DNA of 64,000 nt from Eubacterium sp. An11 (GCF_002161065.1 NZ_NFLV01000003.1:124001-188000); one strand, 5' to 3'; positions 24,138 through 34,445 are shown, numbered from the stretch's first letter. Program-made: numbers and translations. The notes: generated from the letters alone by a model not told the origin.

Positions 24138-25886
24138 ATGGCTTTTGACGGAATTGTCATTTCCAATATTGTTTATGATATGAATCGTCTGCTCACCGGC
24201 GGACGTATCTATAAAATCTATCAGCCGGAGGCCGATGAATTGCTTCTGGTTGTGAAGAACCAGAAAGACACTTACCGGCTGCTGCTCTCTGCCAGCGCCA
24301 GCCTGCCGCTGGTCTATTTTGTGCCGGATAATAAATCAAATCCGCTGACCGCCCCGAATTTCTGTATGCTTCTCCGGAAACATATCAGCAACGGACGGAT
24401 TACCGGCGTCAGCCAGCCGGGAATGGAGCGAATCATCGAGATTTCCATCGAGCACCTCAATGAGCTGGGCGATCTGTGTCAGAAGAAACTGGTCATTGAG
24501 ATCATGGGAAAACACAGTAATATCATTTTCCTTGACGATGCGGGAATGATCATCGACAGCATCAAGCATATTTCCCACCAGATCAGCTCTGTGAGGGAGG
24601 TGCTGCCGGGGCGGAGCTATGTGGCACCACCGGTACATGATAAGGTATCTCTTGACGCTGTCACTCCGGAGTGGATGGAGGAAGTACTGCTGAAAAAGGC
24701 GTCCACTGTGCAGAAAGGCATTTACACCAGCCTTTCCGGCATCAGCCCGATGTTCGCCAACGAGCTGTGCTATCGGGCGGGCATTGACGGCAGCGCCGCC
24801 ATGGCTTCTCTCTCACCGGAGGAGCAGACGGCCCTTTACGGCGAATTAATCCGCTTGCGGACACAGATTGAAGAGCATCAATATCAACCGAATATCGTCT
24901 ATCAGGGCAAGACGCCGGTGGAGTTTGCCAGCCTGCCTTTGACCATGTATCCGGACATGGAAAGCCGGGATTTTGCTTCCATCTCCGAGGTGCTTCGCAC
25001 TTTTTACGCCGAAAAGGAAGTGGTGACGCGTATCCGGCAGAAATCCACAGATCTGCGGAAGATCGTCTCCAACGCCATCGAACGGACCGCCAAAAAATAT
25101 GACCTGCAGAGGAAGCAGCTGGCGGATACCGATAAAAAAGATAAATATAAGATTTACGGAGAACTGCTCCACACCTATGGGTATGAAGCCCAGCCGGGGC
25201 AAAAGGAACTGACCTGCGTCAATTATTATGACGGACAGGAAATCACGATCCCGCTGGACCCGCAGCTGGACGCCATGGAAAATGCAAAGAAATATTTTGA
25301 CCGCTACGGCAAGCTGAAACGAACCTACGAAGCTCTGTCCACTCTCGTGGAGGAAACCCACGCGGAACTTCTTCATCTGGAATCCATCAGCAATGCTCTG
25401 GAAATCGCCCGGGATGAAAATGACCTGGCCATGATCAAAGAAGAGCTGATGGAATACAATTATGTGAAACGCCACGGCCAGAACCGGGGCAAAAAGAAAA
25501 ACAAGGCAAAAAGCAAGCCGTTTCACTATATTTCTTCGGATGGATTCCACATGTATGTGGGAAAAAATAATTTCCAGAACGATGAACTGACCTTTAAGTT
25601 TGCCAATGGCAAGGACATGTGGTTCCACGCAAAAAAAATGGCTGGTTCCCATGTTATCGTCAAACTGGAGACCGCCGCGGAACTGCCGGACCGCACCTAT
25701 GAGGAGGCCGCCCGCCTGGCCGCCTATTATTCCAAAGGCAAGGACGCTCCGAAGGTGGAGGTAGATTACACCGAACGCCGGAATCTCAAAAAACCGCCGC
25801 AGGCCAAGCCAGGATTTGTGATTTATCACACCAACTATTCCATGACCATCGAACCGGATATCAGCGGAATCCAGGAAATATCATAG
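24138..25886 (+). CDS. rqcH: NFACT family ribosome-quality-control protein RqcH
   Basis: A 582-residue Rqc2/NEMF homologue that binds stalled 50S subunits and adds C-terminal Ala tails in bacteria. NFACT-N occupies about 1-200 ('MAFDGIVISNIVYDMN', 'LRKHISNGRI'), helix-hairpin-helix and coiled-coil parts follow (about 200-450), and the NFACT-R domain is at about 460-582 ('YISSDGFHMYVGKNNFQND', 'DMWFHAKKMAGSHVIV'). Older annotations call it fibronectin-binding protein. Start at 24138 has AGGAGG 7 nt upstream. Confidence 0.93.
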   Translation: MAFDGIVISNIVYDMNRLLTGGRIYKIYQPEADELLLVVKNQKDTYRLLLSASASLPLVYFVPDNKSNPLTAPNFCMLLRKHISNGRITGVSQPGMERIIEISIEHLNELGDLCQKKLVIEIMGKHSNIIFLDDAGMIIDSIKHISHQISSVREVLPGRSYVAPPVHDKVSLDAVTPEWMEEVLLKKASTVQKGIYTSLSGISPMFANELCYRAGIDGSAAMASLSPEEQTALYGELIRLRTQIEEHQYQPNIVYQGKTPVEFASLPLTMYPDMESRDFASISEVLRTFYAEKEVVTRIRQKSTDLRKIVSNAIERTAKKYDLQRKQLADTDKKDKYKIYGELLHTYGYEAQPGQKELTCVNYYDGQEITIPLDPQLDAMENAKKYFDRYGKLKRTYEALSTLVEETHAELLHLESISNALEIARDENDLAMIKEELMEYNYVKRHGQNRGKKKNKAKSKPFHYISSDGFHMYVGKNNFQNDELTFKFANGKDMWFHAKKMAGSHVIVKLETAAELPDRTYEEAARLAAYYSKGKDAPKVEVDYTERRNLKKPPQAKPGFVIYHTNYSMTIEPDISGIQEIS

Positions 25887-25898
25887 AGAGGATTTTAC

Positions 25899-25936
25899 AA
25901 AAAAGGCAGCAGAGGATTCCCCCGCTGCCTTTTTTT
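25899..25936. terminator. Bidirectional terminator between rqcH and a small ORF
   Basis: AAAAAAGGCAGC (25899-25910) pairs with GCTGCCTTTTTT (25924-25935). T-runs are present on both strands, so it serves rqcH and the convergent minus-strand operon. Confidence 0.9.
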
Positions 25937-25942
25937 CAGGTT

Positions 25943-26164
25943 TTAATCAACAATAACTTTTTGAAGCGTTCCATCTTCGTCGATATATACTCTGTCATTC
26001 TCATTGATATTCCGCTCATAAAGCAGAGCATCTTCATGACGGAGGACAAGCTCTTTTTTCTCTTCATCTGCCAGAGTAACCACCGCCATGACCGGAGCTC
26101 CTTCCGGCCGTTCCTCACAACCGAAATCCAAATCCTCTTCTATCTTATTTACTATATAAAACAT
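25943..26164 (-). CDS. Small acidic hypothetical protein
   Basis: A 73-residue protein I do not recognise. It has many Glu/Asp and a likely all-beta pattern ('MAVVTLADEEKKELVLRHED', 'NDRVYIDEDGTLQKVIVD'), no signal peptide and no membrane segment. AGGAGG lies 5 nt before the ATG and it starts 12 nt after the radical SAM gene, so it is a real, co-transcribed gene. Confidence 0.75.
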   Translation of the reverse strand: MFYIVNKIEEDLDFGCEERPEGAPVMAVVTLADEEKKELVLRHEDALLYERNINENDRVYIDEDGTLQKVIVD

Positions 26165-26176
26165 TTTCCCCTCCTG

Positions 26177-27046
26177 TCACAGCATCCGGTATCGTTCTGA
26201 CTTATATTTTTGCTTCTTCTCCGCCTCTTCCACCTGGGCAAGCATAGCCGGAATATCCCCGTTCAAAGTACCTTTCAGCGCCAGATAGTTGGAAGCGTGG
26301 TTGGCCCGGAAAACCGTACCGTCGGAATCCACATGGGTAAGAAACAGCTTCATCTCCTCCATCACAGCATCCGGGGAAAGAAGGGTCAGCTGTCCGGCCT
26401 GAATTTCTTCCAGAATCGGGGCGCCCTTTTCCAGCATCAGCGTCAGAAATCCCAGATATTCCGGTTTCATGGCAGAAACCAGGCGGGCAGATTCCAACGC
26501 ATGTTCTCGAAGCCGCTCCTTTCCTCCAAGGCCTGATATGAGAGTGAGAGAAAGCTGGATACCGCATTTTTTCAGTTTATCTGCCGCCTGTATCATTTCT
26601 TCCACTGTCACATCTTTCTTTACGTGGGCAAGAATCACCGGATCACCGGACTCCGCCCCCACATACACCATGGAAAGGCCCTCTTTTTTGAGTGCCTGCA
26701 GCTCTTCGTCCGTTTTACGCAGGATATCTCTGGCTGTTGCGTATGCGGTCACTCTCTCACAAAAAGGAAATTTCACCCTGATAAAGGAAAGAATATCCAA
26801 TAAATCTCTGGTTTTTAACACGAGAGCATCTCCGTCAGCCAGAAAAATCCGCAGCGGAAGTTCCCCATATGCTGAAGACATCTCATCCAGATCCATAAAG
26901 ATCTCTTCTTTACTTCTGATACGAAACTTTTTGTCTTTATACATGGTACAGAAGGTGCAGGTATTATGACTGCACCCGATGGTCACCTGAATGATCAGGC
27001 TGCGCGCCTCGCTGGGCGGACGGTAAACCGTTCCTTCATATCTCAT
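26177..27046 (-). CDS. Radical SAM protein
   Basis: A 289-residue radical SAM enzyme. Three Cys for the [4Fe-4S] cluster lie in 'CSHNTCTFC' (CX4CX2C, residues about 24-32), which is wider than the usual CX3CX2C. 'FLADGDAL' and 'VYVGAESGDPVILAHVKKDV' follow the Elp3/MiaB-like radical SAM core. No extra Cys-rich, B12 or tRNA-binding domain is evident, so the substrate is unknown. AAGGAG precedes the ATG; the next gene is the 73-residue protein. Confidence 0.88.
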   Translation of the reverse strand: MRYEGTVYRPPSEARSLIIQVTIGCSHNTCTFCTMYKDKKFRIRSKEEIFMDLDEMSSAYGELPLRIFLADGDALVLKTRDLLDILSFIRVKFPFCERVTAYATARDILRKTDEELQALKKEGLSMVYVGAESGDPVILAHVKKDVTVEEMIQAADKLKKCGIQLSLTLISGLGGKERLREHALESARLVSAMKPEYLGFLTLMLEKGAPILEEIQAGQLTLLSPDAVMEEMKLFLTHVDSDGTVFRANHASNYLALKGTLNGDIPAMLAQVEEAEKKQKYKSERYRML

Positions 27047-27366
27047 TTTTGTACTCCTTATGTCTTCTTTATAATGTTTTCCTATAGTTTTTAAAAAATC
27101 CTTCCCGGCAGAATTGCTCCCGTCCGAACCGGATCGTTTCAGTCATATACAACTTTTTCTATTATATTTGACAAAGAAATTATTTTCAATATTAAAATCA
27201 GAATAAGAATATTATATAATACAAATATCAAAACTTTTTGTTAAAATTTCAACGAATATCGAGATTTTTTGTTTAAAATCCAAATAATTTCAGAAATATC
27301 TTCACCATTTTTAGTGAAAGTGTTATAATCATAACATAAATACCGTTCAAAAAGGGGGAAAAGTGA
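27047..27366. other. 320-nt AT-rich divergent gap with the hppA promoter
   Basis: No gene is visible. The part from 27160 is strongly AT-rich. For hppA, TTCACC (27301-27306) and TATAAT (27324-27329) are 17 bp apart and start transcription about 30 nt before the ATG. An upstream TTGACA at about 27172 followed by AT-rich sequence may be a second promoter. Confidence 0.65.
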
Positions 27367-29466
27367 ATGGACAATCAATTGGCTCTGTTAACATTATTTG
27401 GCTCTGTGATCGCTCTTATCTTTGCAGCGACGAGAGCAAAAAAGGTTCTGCGCTTCCCGCAGGGAAGTGACCGGATGAAAAAGATCTCCGCATCGATCCA
27501 TCAGGGCGCCATGGCTTATCTGCGGCGCCAGTATAAGATTTTGATCGCTTTCTTTGCGGGAATGTTTGTCATCCTTTTTATTATGGCAGCATTCGGATTT
27601 CTGACCTGGTTCGTGCCGTTTGCCTTCCTGACCGGAGGATTTTTCTCCGGATTGTCCGGCTTCGTGGGCATGCAGATTGCCACCCGTGCCAACGCCAGGA
27701 CGGCAGCTGCCTGCCAGGAGGGCTTGAACAAGGGATTAAATGTGGCTTTTTCCGCCGGTTCCGTTATGGGCTTTACGGTGGTTGGCCTCGGACTTCTGGA
27801 TATCTCCATCTGGTATCTGCTGCTCCGTCTCGTGTTCAAACTTCCAATTGAAGATATCACCAGCACCATGCTTACTTTCGGTATGGGTGCCTCTTCCATG
27901 GCGTTATTCGCCCGTGTGGGCGGCGGTATCTACACGAAAGCCGCTGACGTGGGCGCTGACCTGGTCGGAAAGGTCGAAGTCGGCATCCCGGAAGATGACC
28001 CTAGAAACCCGGCCGTTATCGCAGATAACGTGGGCGATAATGTCGGCGACGTGGCCGGCATGGGCGCCGACTTATATGAATCTTATGTCGGCTCCGTATT
28101 ATCTGCCTGCGCACTGGGCGTTATCGCCTTTAACCGGATCGAGGCTGTAGACCGCGTCAATGCCGTAGTCATCCCTATGATCCTCGCCGCTGTCGGCGTG
28201 CTGGCTTCGATCATCGGCTCTCTTCTCGTCAAAACAGGAGAAAGCACCGAACAGAGTACGCTTCTTAAGGCCCTCCGCCGTGGCACCAACACCAGCGCGA
28301 TCCTCATCGCCATCGTCTCTTTCCCGGTGGTATGGTTTGTACTGGGTAAAGATTTTATCGGTTTCTACTTCGCCATTCTGGCGGGTCTTCTGGCCGGTGT
28401 GCTCATTGGATTCTTCACGGAATATTTTACTTCCGATACGTATAAACCGACCCAGAATCTGGCCGGCCAGTCGGAGACAGGTTCCGCCACCATCATCATC
28501 GGAGGTCTGAGTCTCGGCATGTTGTCCACCGCAGTTCCGATCATCATCATCGCGGTCTGCGTAATGGCTGCCTATGCATTTTCCGGCGGATTCATCGACT
28601 CCACGCGCGGTCTTTACGGTATTGCTCTTGCCGCTGTCGGCATGCTGTCCACCCTGGGCATCACTCTTGCCACAGACGCCTACGGACCGATCGCAGATAA
28701 CGCCGGCGGTATCGCTGAGATGGCCGGACTGGACGCTGACGTGAGAAGACGTACCGACGCTCTTGATTCCCTTGGCAACACCACAGCCGCCACCGGTAAA
28801 GGATTTGCCATCGGTTCTGCCGCCCTGACAGCCCTGGCTTTGATCGCCTCCTATGTGGAGAAAGTACAGGAAGTCGGCGGAGCGGATATCGCCCTTGATA
28901 TGAGCGTCATGAACCCGACTGTTCTGGTGGGCATCTTTATCGGCGCCTGCCTGCCGTTTGTCTTTGCCGCTCTTACCATGCAGTCAGTGGGACGGGCTGC
29001 CCAGAGTATCGTTGTGGAAGTCCGCCGCCAGTTCAGAGAGATCACCGGTCTTATGGAAGGCAAAGCGGAAGCAGACTACACAAAATGTGTCGATATCTGT
29101 ACCAAAGCCAGCCTTCGGGAAATGATTGCCCCGACGCTTCTTGCCATTATCACCCCGGTTGTCACCGGACTGATTCTTGGCTACAACGGCGTCATCGGTC
29201 TTCTGACCGGCGCCACTGCCACCGGTTTCCTGATGGCCGTCTTCATGGCCAACGCCGGAGGCGCCTGGGATAATGCCAAAAAATACATAGAAGGCGGCGC
29301 CCATGGCGGCAAAGGCAGCGATTGCCACAAAGCAGCAGTTGTGGGAGATACCGTGGGAGATCCGTTTAAGGATACTTCCGGACCTTCCATCAACATCCTG
29401 ATCAAGCTGCTCTCCATGGTATCCATCGTGTTTGCGGCACTGGTCGTCAACTATCATATTTTCTGA
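27367..29466 (+). CDS. hppA: K+-dependent membrane-bound pyrophosphatase (ion pump)
   Basis: A 699-residue integral membrane pump with about 16 helices that couples PPi hydrolysis to H+ and/or Na+ export. Active-site motifs are '[11 protein letters not shown]', '[19 protein letters not shown]', '[16 protein letters not shown]' and '[20 protein letters not shown]'. '[10 protein letters not shown]' has Ala where K+-independent pumps carry Lys, so K+ dependence is expected. Whether H+ or Na+ is moved cannot be decided here. GGGGG lies 8 nt before the ATG. Confidence 0.95.
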   Translation: MDNQLALLTLFGSVIALIFAATRAKKVLRFPQGSDRMKKISASIHQGAMAYLRRQYKILIAFFAGMFVILFIMAAFGFLTWFVPFAFLTGGFFSGLSGFVGMQIATRANARTAAACQEGLNKGLNVAFSAGSVMGFTVVGLGLLDISIWYLLLRLVFKLPIEDITSTMLTFGMGASSMALFARVGGGIYTKAADVGADLVGKVEVGIPEDDPRNPAVIADNVGDNVGDVAGMGADLYESYVGSVLSACALGVIAFNRIEAVDRVNAVVIPMILAAVGVLASIIGSLLVKTGESTEQSTLLKALRRGTNTSAILIAIVSFPVVWFVLGKDFIGFYFAILAGLLAGVLIGFFTEYFTSDTYKPTQNLAGQSETGSATIIIGGLSLGMLSTAVPIIIIAVCVMAAYAFSGGFIDSTRGLYGIALAAVGMLSTLGITLATDAYGPIADNAGGIAEMAGLDADVRRRTDALDSLGNTTAATGKGFAIGSAALTALALIASYVEKVQEVGGADIALDMSVMNPTVLVGIFIGACLPFVFAALTMQSVGRAAQSIVVEVRRQFREITGLMEGKAEADYTKCVDICTKASLREMIAPTLLAIITPVVTGLILGYNGVIGLLTGATATGFLMAVFMANAGGAWDNAKKYIEGGAHGGKGSDCHKAAVVGDTVGDPFKDTSGPSINILIKLLSMVSIVFAALVVNYHIF

Positions 29467-29503
29467 CAGATCATGTGAATGTTCACATTTCTATTATGAA
29501 ATA

Positions 29504-29544
29504 ACAGCCCGGCGGCGAGGGGAATCCCCTCACCGCCGGGCTGT
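29504..29544. terminator. Strong hairpin terminator between hppA and glgA (convergent)
   Basis: ACAGCCCGGCGG and CCGCCGGGCTGT form the base of a stem of about 18 bp with one mismatch and a 4-nt loop. It lies 38 nt after hppA and 35 nt after the glgA stop on the other strand. The T-run on the plus side is interrupted (ATATCTTTTA). Confidence 0.8.
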
Positions 29545-29579
29545 ATATCTTTTATCAATGATTTTTCGGACAATGACAT

Positions 29580-31016
29580 CTACATGCTCTCGTACAGCTT
29601 CTCATACTCTGTACAGGAAGTATTCCAGGAATAATTCTCTCTCATGCCTCTCTCTGCAATGCCATTCCACTCTTCCGGACAGTTCTGATAGACATCAAGG
29701 GCCTGTTTCAGAGTCTCTCGCAGAGCTTCCACAGAATATTCCTCAAAACCAAATCCGGTCCCTGTGTGATAATTCTCATTATAGACACGAACCGTATCTT
29801 TCAGTCCTCCGGTCAGACGGACAATCGGTACCGTGCCATAACGAAGCGCCATCAGCTGTGACAGACCGCAGGGTTCAAACTTCGACGGCATCAGCGTAGC
29901 GTCACAGCCGGCATACATATATTTTGCCATTTCATCGGAATAATTGATGTCAAAAAATACCTGATCCGGATATCTTGTTTTTACGCTGGCGAAAATCGCC
30001 TCATATCTCTTTTCTCCTCCGCCCAGAATATAAAGCTGCACATTTTCTCTCAGGAAATTATTGATCATGGGAATCAGCAGATCCAGTCCTTTCTGTTCGG
30101 TCAGACGGGAGATAATACAGACTGTGAAAATATTTTTCCCCGTCGGAAGTCCCGCTTTATTCTGCATATAAATCTTATTTTTCTTTTTGGCCTTCCGAAA
30201 TGTGCTGATGTTATAATGATACTTGATATATTCATCCTGCGCCGGGCTGTAAATCTGATAGTCAATACCGTTGACAATACCGCTCAGATCATTTTTCCGG
30301 TAACGAAGCAGCGAATCCAGTCCCTCTCCGTACTCCGGTTCCTGAATCTCTCTGGCATAAGTGCCGCTTACCGTCGTCACCTTATCCGCAAAGGCGATGC
30401 CGCCCTTTAACATATTTCCCAGACCGTAAAACTCCAGTTTATCGAAGGCAAACAGTTCATCCGGCAGTCCGGTGATATCTTTCATGGCGCCCACATCCGT
30501 TATTCCCTGGAAACGCATGTTGTGGAGCGTCATCACCGTCTTAATGTTCCTGTAATAAGGATTTCCCCCGTAAAGGGTCTTCAGATACACAGGAATCAGC
30601 CCCGTCTGCCAGTCATGGCAGTGGATGATATCCGGCTCAAATTCCAGATAAGAAAGCATCTCCACCACTGCCACAGAAAAGAAGCAGAACTTTTCAATAT
30701 CCATCCACATTTCCGTGTAAGGGCTGTCCCCGGAAAAATAATAGTCGCAGGCCAGAAAATAACAGGTAATTCCCTGGTATTCCAGCGTATTGATGGTAAC
30801 CGGATGTCTCCGACGCCCCATATGCACCGGAAATGGCAGAGAAACATCCATCTGCTTTTTCCACTTCTCATCAATACATTCATAGGCGGGAAGTACGATG
30901 CGGACATCATGTCCCCTTTGCTTTAATTGTTTCGGCAGTGAACCGACGACAGCCCCCAGTCCCCCGGTTTTGACAAACGGAGAACACTCGGCAGATGCAT
31001 AAAGTATCTTCTTCAT
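29580..31016 (-). CDS. glgA: Glycogen synthase (ADP-glucose type)
   Basis: A 478-residue GT5 glycosyltransferase that extends alpha-1,4-glucan from ADP-glucose. ADP-glucose-binding 'FVKTGGLGAVVGSLPK' is near residue 15 and the C-terminal catalytic loop is 'PSKFEPCGLSQLMALRYGTV'. Start at 31016 has GGGAGG 6 nt upstream. It stands alone; no other glycogen gene is nearby. Confidence 0.95.
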   Translation of the reverse strand: MKKILYASAECSPFVKTGGLGAVVGSLPKQLKQRGHDVRIVLPAYECIDEKWKKQMDVSLPFPVHMGRRRHPVTINTLEYQGITCYFLACDYYFSGDSPYTEMWMDIEKFCFFSVAVVEMLSYLEFEPDIIHCHDWQTGLIPVYLKTLYGGNPYYRNIKTVMTLHNMRFQGITDVGAMKDITGLPDELFAFDKLEFYGLGNMLKGGIAFADKVTTVSGTYAREIQEPEYGEGLDSLLRYRKNDLSGIVNGIDYQIYSPAQDEYIKYHYNISTFRKAKKKNKIYMQNKAGLPTGKNIFTVCIISRLTEQKGLDLLIPMINNFLRENVQLYILGGGEKRYEAIFASVKTRYPDQVFFDINYSDEMAKYMYAGCDATLMPSKFEPCGLSQLMALRYGTVPIVRLTGGLKDTVRVYNENYHTGTGFGFEEYSVEALRETLKQALDVYQNCPEEWNGIAERGMRENYSWNTSCTEYEKLYESM

Positions 31017-31095
31017 AATTTCCTCCCGTCTTCCATACAGATTCTGTATCATTATCGCTATGTATTATATATAATAAAAACTTGCTGCTTCTATT

Positions 31096-31656
31096 CTATA
31101 ACAAAATGCCTAAATGTTCTAATAAAATTTTACATCCAAGCAAAATTAATACAACACCTCCGGCAATCTCCGCATAAGATTTATACTTTGTGCCGAAAAT
31201 ATTGCCGATCTTCACACCGATCACAGACAATAGAAAGGTGGTAACGCCGATAAAAGAAATGGCCGGCACGATCTTCACATGCAGAAAAGCGAAAGTAATG
31301 CCCACGGCCAGCGCGTCAATACTGGTGGCAACAGCCAGCGGCAGCATCGCCTTCACGGAAAAGGACGCATCCATTTCTTCCGACTCCTCTCTTGCTTCCC
31401 GGATCATATTTACACCGATGAGTGCCAGAAGCACGAAGGCGATCCAGTGATCGACGCTGGTGATCATATGACGGAAATTCACGCCCAGAAGATAGCCGAG
31501 AAGAGGCATCAGCGCCTGAAATCCTCCAAAATATAATCCTGTAATGAGAAGATGGCTTTTTTTCACCCGGGGCACGGACAGCCCCTTACAGACAGACACC
31601 GCAAAGGCATCCATAGAAAGTCCCACTGCAATGACAAACAATTCAATAATACTCAT
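31096..31656 (-). CDS. mntP: Manganese efflux pump MntP
   Basis: A 186-residue, six-helix inner membrane exporter of Mn2+. The two-fold repeat is clear, each half with a conserved Asp: '[11 protein letters not shown]' (about residue 15) and '[11 protein letters not shown]' (about residue 120). Start at 31656 has AAAGGAG 7 nt upstream; the longer frame upstream is the riboswitch leader. The manganese riboswitch confirms its job. Confidence 0.95.
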   Translation of the reverse strand: MSIIELFVIAVGLSMDAFAVSVCKGLSVPRVKKSHLLITGLYFGGFQALMPLLGYLLGVNFRHMITSVDHWIAFVLLALIGVNMIREAREESEEMDASFSVKAMLPLAVATSIDALAVGITFAFLHVKIVPAISFIGVTTFLLSVIGVKIGNIFGTKYKSYAEIAGGVVLILLGCKILLEHLGILL

Positions 31657-31719
31657 CTTTTTTCTCCTTTTTCTGTGGTTTTTCATTCGCAGAAAAGGCG
31701 GGACAGCGGCAGGGCATCT

Positions 31720-31832
31720 GCACAAAAAAATAAGACCCACCTGTATCTGCAGATAAGTCTCGCCATTTAAGATGAGACCAGGATAATTCCAGTATGTTGA
31801 CCTCACCACACAATATGTGCCGACTACTCCCT
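31720..31832 (-). ncRNA. yybP-ykoY manganese riboswitch with terminator
   Basis: In the leader of mntP the minus strand reads GGGAGTAG (near 31830), GGTCAACATACTGGAA (31785-31803), CCTGGTC and GGCGAGAC (about 31757-31764), the conserved parts of the yybP-ykoY aptamer. The 3' side then forms a terminator: AAGAC.. pairs within 31733-31759 and is followed by ATTTTTTTG. The expected action is that Mn2+ binding prevents the terminator and turns mntP on. Confidence 0.93.
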
Positions 31833-31846
31833 TATGTTTTGTCATT

Positions 31847-31875
31847 TTACCATAGAAAGGAAAGGGGTTCAATGC
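31847..31875 (-). promoter_or_regulatory. Promoter of mntP
   Basis: TTGAAC and TAAAAT are 17 bp apart on the minus strand (about 31847-31875), ending just before the start of the riboswitch aptamer. Confidence 0.7.
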
Positions 31876-31903
31876 TTTTATGAGAAATGTTTTCGATTAT
31901 CCG

Positions 31904-31931
31904 TTGCCTTTTCATTTTCTCATTGTATAAT
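31904..31931 (+). promoter_or_regulatory. Promoter of the TetR regulator gene
   Basis: TTGCCT (31904-31909) and TATAAT (31926-31931), spacer 16 bp. It is divergent from the mntP promoter. Confidence 0.65.
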
Positions 31932-31963
31932 ATCGGGTAGAAAGATGAAAGGAGGCGGCACCC

Positions 31964-32563
31964 ATGACTCACGCGGAAAATTCTTTCCAGACCAAAACAA
32001 AACTGGCGGAATCTCTAAAGAAGCTTATGACACAGAAACCCTTTTCCAAGATTACCATCAGCGAGATCATCCGGGAAAGCGGTGTCAACCGCAAGACTTT
32101 TTACTATCATTTCGGAGATATGACCGGACTGCTGCGCTGGATGTTTGAGCAAAGCGCTGTCAACGTAGTCAAACAGTATAAACTCCCCCAGGAGTACAAA
32201 AAGGCTCTTTCCTTTGTCATGGATTACATTGAGAAGAATTCTTTTATTCTGAACAGCATCTATGACTCAGTCGGACTGGAAGAGATGAAGCTCTTTTTAT
32301 ATCCGGATATCCAAAAAATCATCCGAACCTGCATAGACAGTAAAGAAAAAGAACTGCACCTTCATGTGAAAGAAGAATTTAAATCTTTTATCTGCAATCT
32401 CTACACGGAAGGCTTCACCGGCACTCTGCTTCGTCAGATCAAAAGTCCGGAAAAACTGAGCCGGGAGGAAGCGATCTCTTATTACTCTCTGATCTTAAAT
32501 GTCTCTCTTCCCACCATTTTAAAAAGCGCTCCCGGGCAGAAACATACACAGCCGGAAACATGA
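31964..32563 (+). CDS. TetR/AcrR family regulator (DhaS-like)
   Basis: A 199-residue regulator. The helix-turn-helix spans about residues 13-60 ('FSKITISEIIRESGVNRKTF' then 'YYHFGDMTGLLRWMF'), the pattern typical of the group that includes DhaS. The C-terminal ligand-binding part is all-helical. AAAGGAGG lies 8 nt before the ATG. The divergent mntP is under a riboswitch, so its own target may be elsewhere. Confidence 0.88.
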   Translation: MTHAENSFQTKTKLAESLKKLMTQKPFSKITISEIIRESGVNRKTFYYHFGDMTGLLRWMFEQSAVNVVKQYKLPQEYKKALSFVMDYIEKNSFILNSIYDSVGLEEMKLFLYPDIQKIIRTCIDSKEKELHLHVKEEFKSFICNLYTEGFTGTLLRQIKSPEKLSREEAISYYSLILNVSLPTILKSAPGQKHTQPET

Positions 32564-32590
32564 TGCGATTTCCCGGCTGTGTGTGTTTGC
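32546..32590 (+). terminator. Possible terminator over the TetR gene end
   Basis: ACACAGCCGG (32546-32555) pairs with CCGGCTGTGT (32573-32582), a 10-bp stem that overlaps the TetR stop codon. The following bases are GTGTTTG, a poor T-run. Confidence 0.5.
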
Positions 32591-32631
32591 AGTCCTCTTT
32601 CACAATCCGCTCTTGCCGGCTTTTGTCATGA

Positions 32632-33453
32632 CTATGCATGCATCCGGTACTCAAGACGGAGCTTGTCTGCAATGAGGGCGATAAACTCCGAGTTGGTCGG
32701 TTTTCCTTTCCCGGCGCTGACCGTATAGCCGAAGAGATCTTCCAGCACATCAATCCGCCCCCTGTTCCATGCCACCTCAATGGCGTGCCGGATGGCCCGC
32801 TCCACGCTGCTTGACGTGGTTTTATATTTTTTTGCGATGGTAGGATACAAAAGCTTTGTGATATAGTTCAGCAGATTGATATCGTTGACCGTCATCATGA
32901 TAGCCTCACGAATGTACTGATACCCCTTGATGTGGGCGGGAATGCCGATTTCCCGGATGATATTGGTGATATCCGCTTCCAGGCTGTTTTCCACATATCC
33001 GGTGGTGGAAAGCACCGGCGTCTCTCTTTTTCCCGCTTCTTCTTCCACTTTTTTCTGACGGAGACTTTCTTCCCGGGCAGCGGCAATCTGCAGGATCCTC
33101 CTGGCCAGATTCTCCGTGCTAAACGGTTTCAGTATGTAATAGGCAACCCCCAGTTTGCAGGCACACTCGATCATGGACTGATTGCCTATGGATGAGATGA
33201 TGATAAATGACGGCGCGTGAGCGACACCTGGATCGCTGTTGATTCTCTCTATGACAGAGAATCCGTCCATCACCGGCAGCACCACGTCAAGAAGTACCAG
33301 ATCCGGCTGTTTATGGATAATGCTCTCGCAGGCGTCCTGTCCGTTATCCACGCTGTCCACAAGATTCATATCTTTTCTCTTGTCAAAAAATTCAGCAAGT
33401 TCTTTTCTTGAGGTTTCTGAATGATCTGCGACTAAAATATTGATTGTTTTCAT
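32632..33453 (-). CDS. Spo0A-like response regulator with altered acidic pocket
   Basis: A 273-residue Spo0A paralogue: receiver domain (1-120) and Spo0A DNA-binding domain (about 160-273). The phospho-acceptor Asp56 ('[13 protein letters not shown]') and Lys109 ('LKPF') remain. The acidic pair reads Asp10-His11 ('VADHSE') instead of Asp-Asp, and the switch residue is Ser87 rather than Thr. The recognition-helix region '[17 protein letters not shown]' matches the neighbour. GGAGG is 8 nt before the ATG. It lies 120 nt downstream of the canonical copy with no clear terminator between, so it may be co-transcribed. Loss of one pocket acid should weaken Mg2+ binding and phosphorylation. Confidence 0.88.
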   Translation of the reverse strand: MKTINILVADHSETSRKELAEFFDKRKDMNLVDSVDNGQDACESIIHKQPDLVLLDVVLPVMDGFSVIERINSDPGVAHAPSFIIISSIGNQSMIECACKLGVAYYILKPFSTENLARRILQIAAAREESLRQKKVEEEAGKRETPVLSTTGYVENSLEADITNIIREIGIPAHIKGYQYIREAIMMTVNDINLLNYITKLLYPTIAKKYKTTSSSVERAIRHAIEVAWNRGRIDVLEDLFGYTVSAGKGKPTNSEFIALIADKLRLEYRMHA

Positions 33454-33573
33454 ATGCTATGTCCTCCGTAATTTTTATACTGTCACTCTGTTGTTCAGCC
33501 CGGGATTTTATAACGTTATCTTTTCATCTATGGCTTTTCTCTGCGATCACCGGGTATGTCTTTTCGCCATATT

Positions 33574-34407
33574 TCAGGATACATTTCCCTGCAGTTTATC
33601 AAAATCAATGGCATTTTTGTATTCCAGACGGATCTTATCGGAAATCAGCGCGATAAATTCCGAATTGGTCGGCTTTCCCTTTCCGGACTGGATGGTATAG
33701 CCGAACAGCTCATGAATGGTGTCCATTTTTCCACGGTTCCACGCCACCTCAATGGCATGGCGGATGGCCCGTTCCACCCTGGAAGGAGTTGTCTTATGCA
33801 TCTTCGCAATTGTTGGATACAGCTGTTTTGTGATGGAATTCAGAATATCCATATCCGTCACCGCCATCTTAATGGAGTCCCTGAGATACTGATATCCTTT
33901 GATATGGGCCGGGACACCGATTTCATGGATGATATTGGTGACGATCACCTCCAGCTGATATTCCATATCGGTATCTGTCTGTTCTTTTTCCATGGAAATG
34001 AACGTTCCACCGTCTTCTCTGGTTCTTTTTCCGCTTTTTACCTGCCGTATTTTTTTCATAAGTGAATTCTGATCAAAGGGTTTCAGAATCACATACCAGG
34101 CGCCCAGTTCCAGCGCTTCCCTCGTAATCATCTCCTGCTCCATGGCAGTCAGCACGATAAATGCCGGTTTCTTTTCCATTTCCTTATCTTTCTGTATCTC
34201 TTCCAGTACTCCGAGGCCGTCCATCCTTGGCATAATGATATCCAGAAGCACCACGTCCGGATGGGTCCGGCGGATCATTGACACCGCATCCACGCCGTCG
34301 GCGGCGCTTCCGACAATCGTCATGTCCTGCTCCTTTGATACAAGATCCTTCAGATTATGACGGATTCTCTCGTTATCATCCGCAATTGCTACATTAATGT
34401 TTGACAT
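33574..34407 (-). CDS. spo0A: Sporulation transcription factor Spo0A
   Basis: A 277-residue master regulator of sporulation. The receiver domain (1-120) has the full set Asp10-Asp11 ('IADDNE'), Asp56 ('[11 protein letters not shown]'), Thr87 and Lys109. The C-terminal domain (about 165-277) has '[19 protein letters not shown]' and the closing '[20 protein letters not shown]'. Start at 34407 follows AGGAGG. spo0A usually sits after spoIVB in Firmicutes; here it is followed instead by a second spo0A. Confidence 0.93.
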   Translation of the reverse strand: MSNINVAIADDNERIRHNLKDLVSKEQDMTIVGSAADGVDAVSMIRRTHPDVVLLDIIMPRMDGLGVLEEIQKDKEMEKKPAFIVLTAMEQEMITREALELGAWYVILKPFDQNSLMKKIRQVKSGKRTREDGGTFISMEKEQTDTDMEYQLEVIVTNIIHEIGVPAHIKGYQYLRDSIKMAVTDMDILNSITKQLYPTIAKMHKTTPSRVERAIRHAIEVAWNRGKMDTIHELFGYTIQSGKGKPTNSEFIALISDKIRLEYKNAIDFDKLQGNVS

Positions 34408-34445
34408 ATAACATCCTCCTGTAAATTGCAATGCTTTGTACCATC

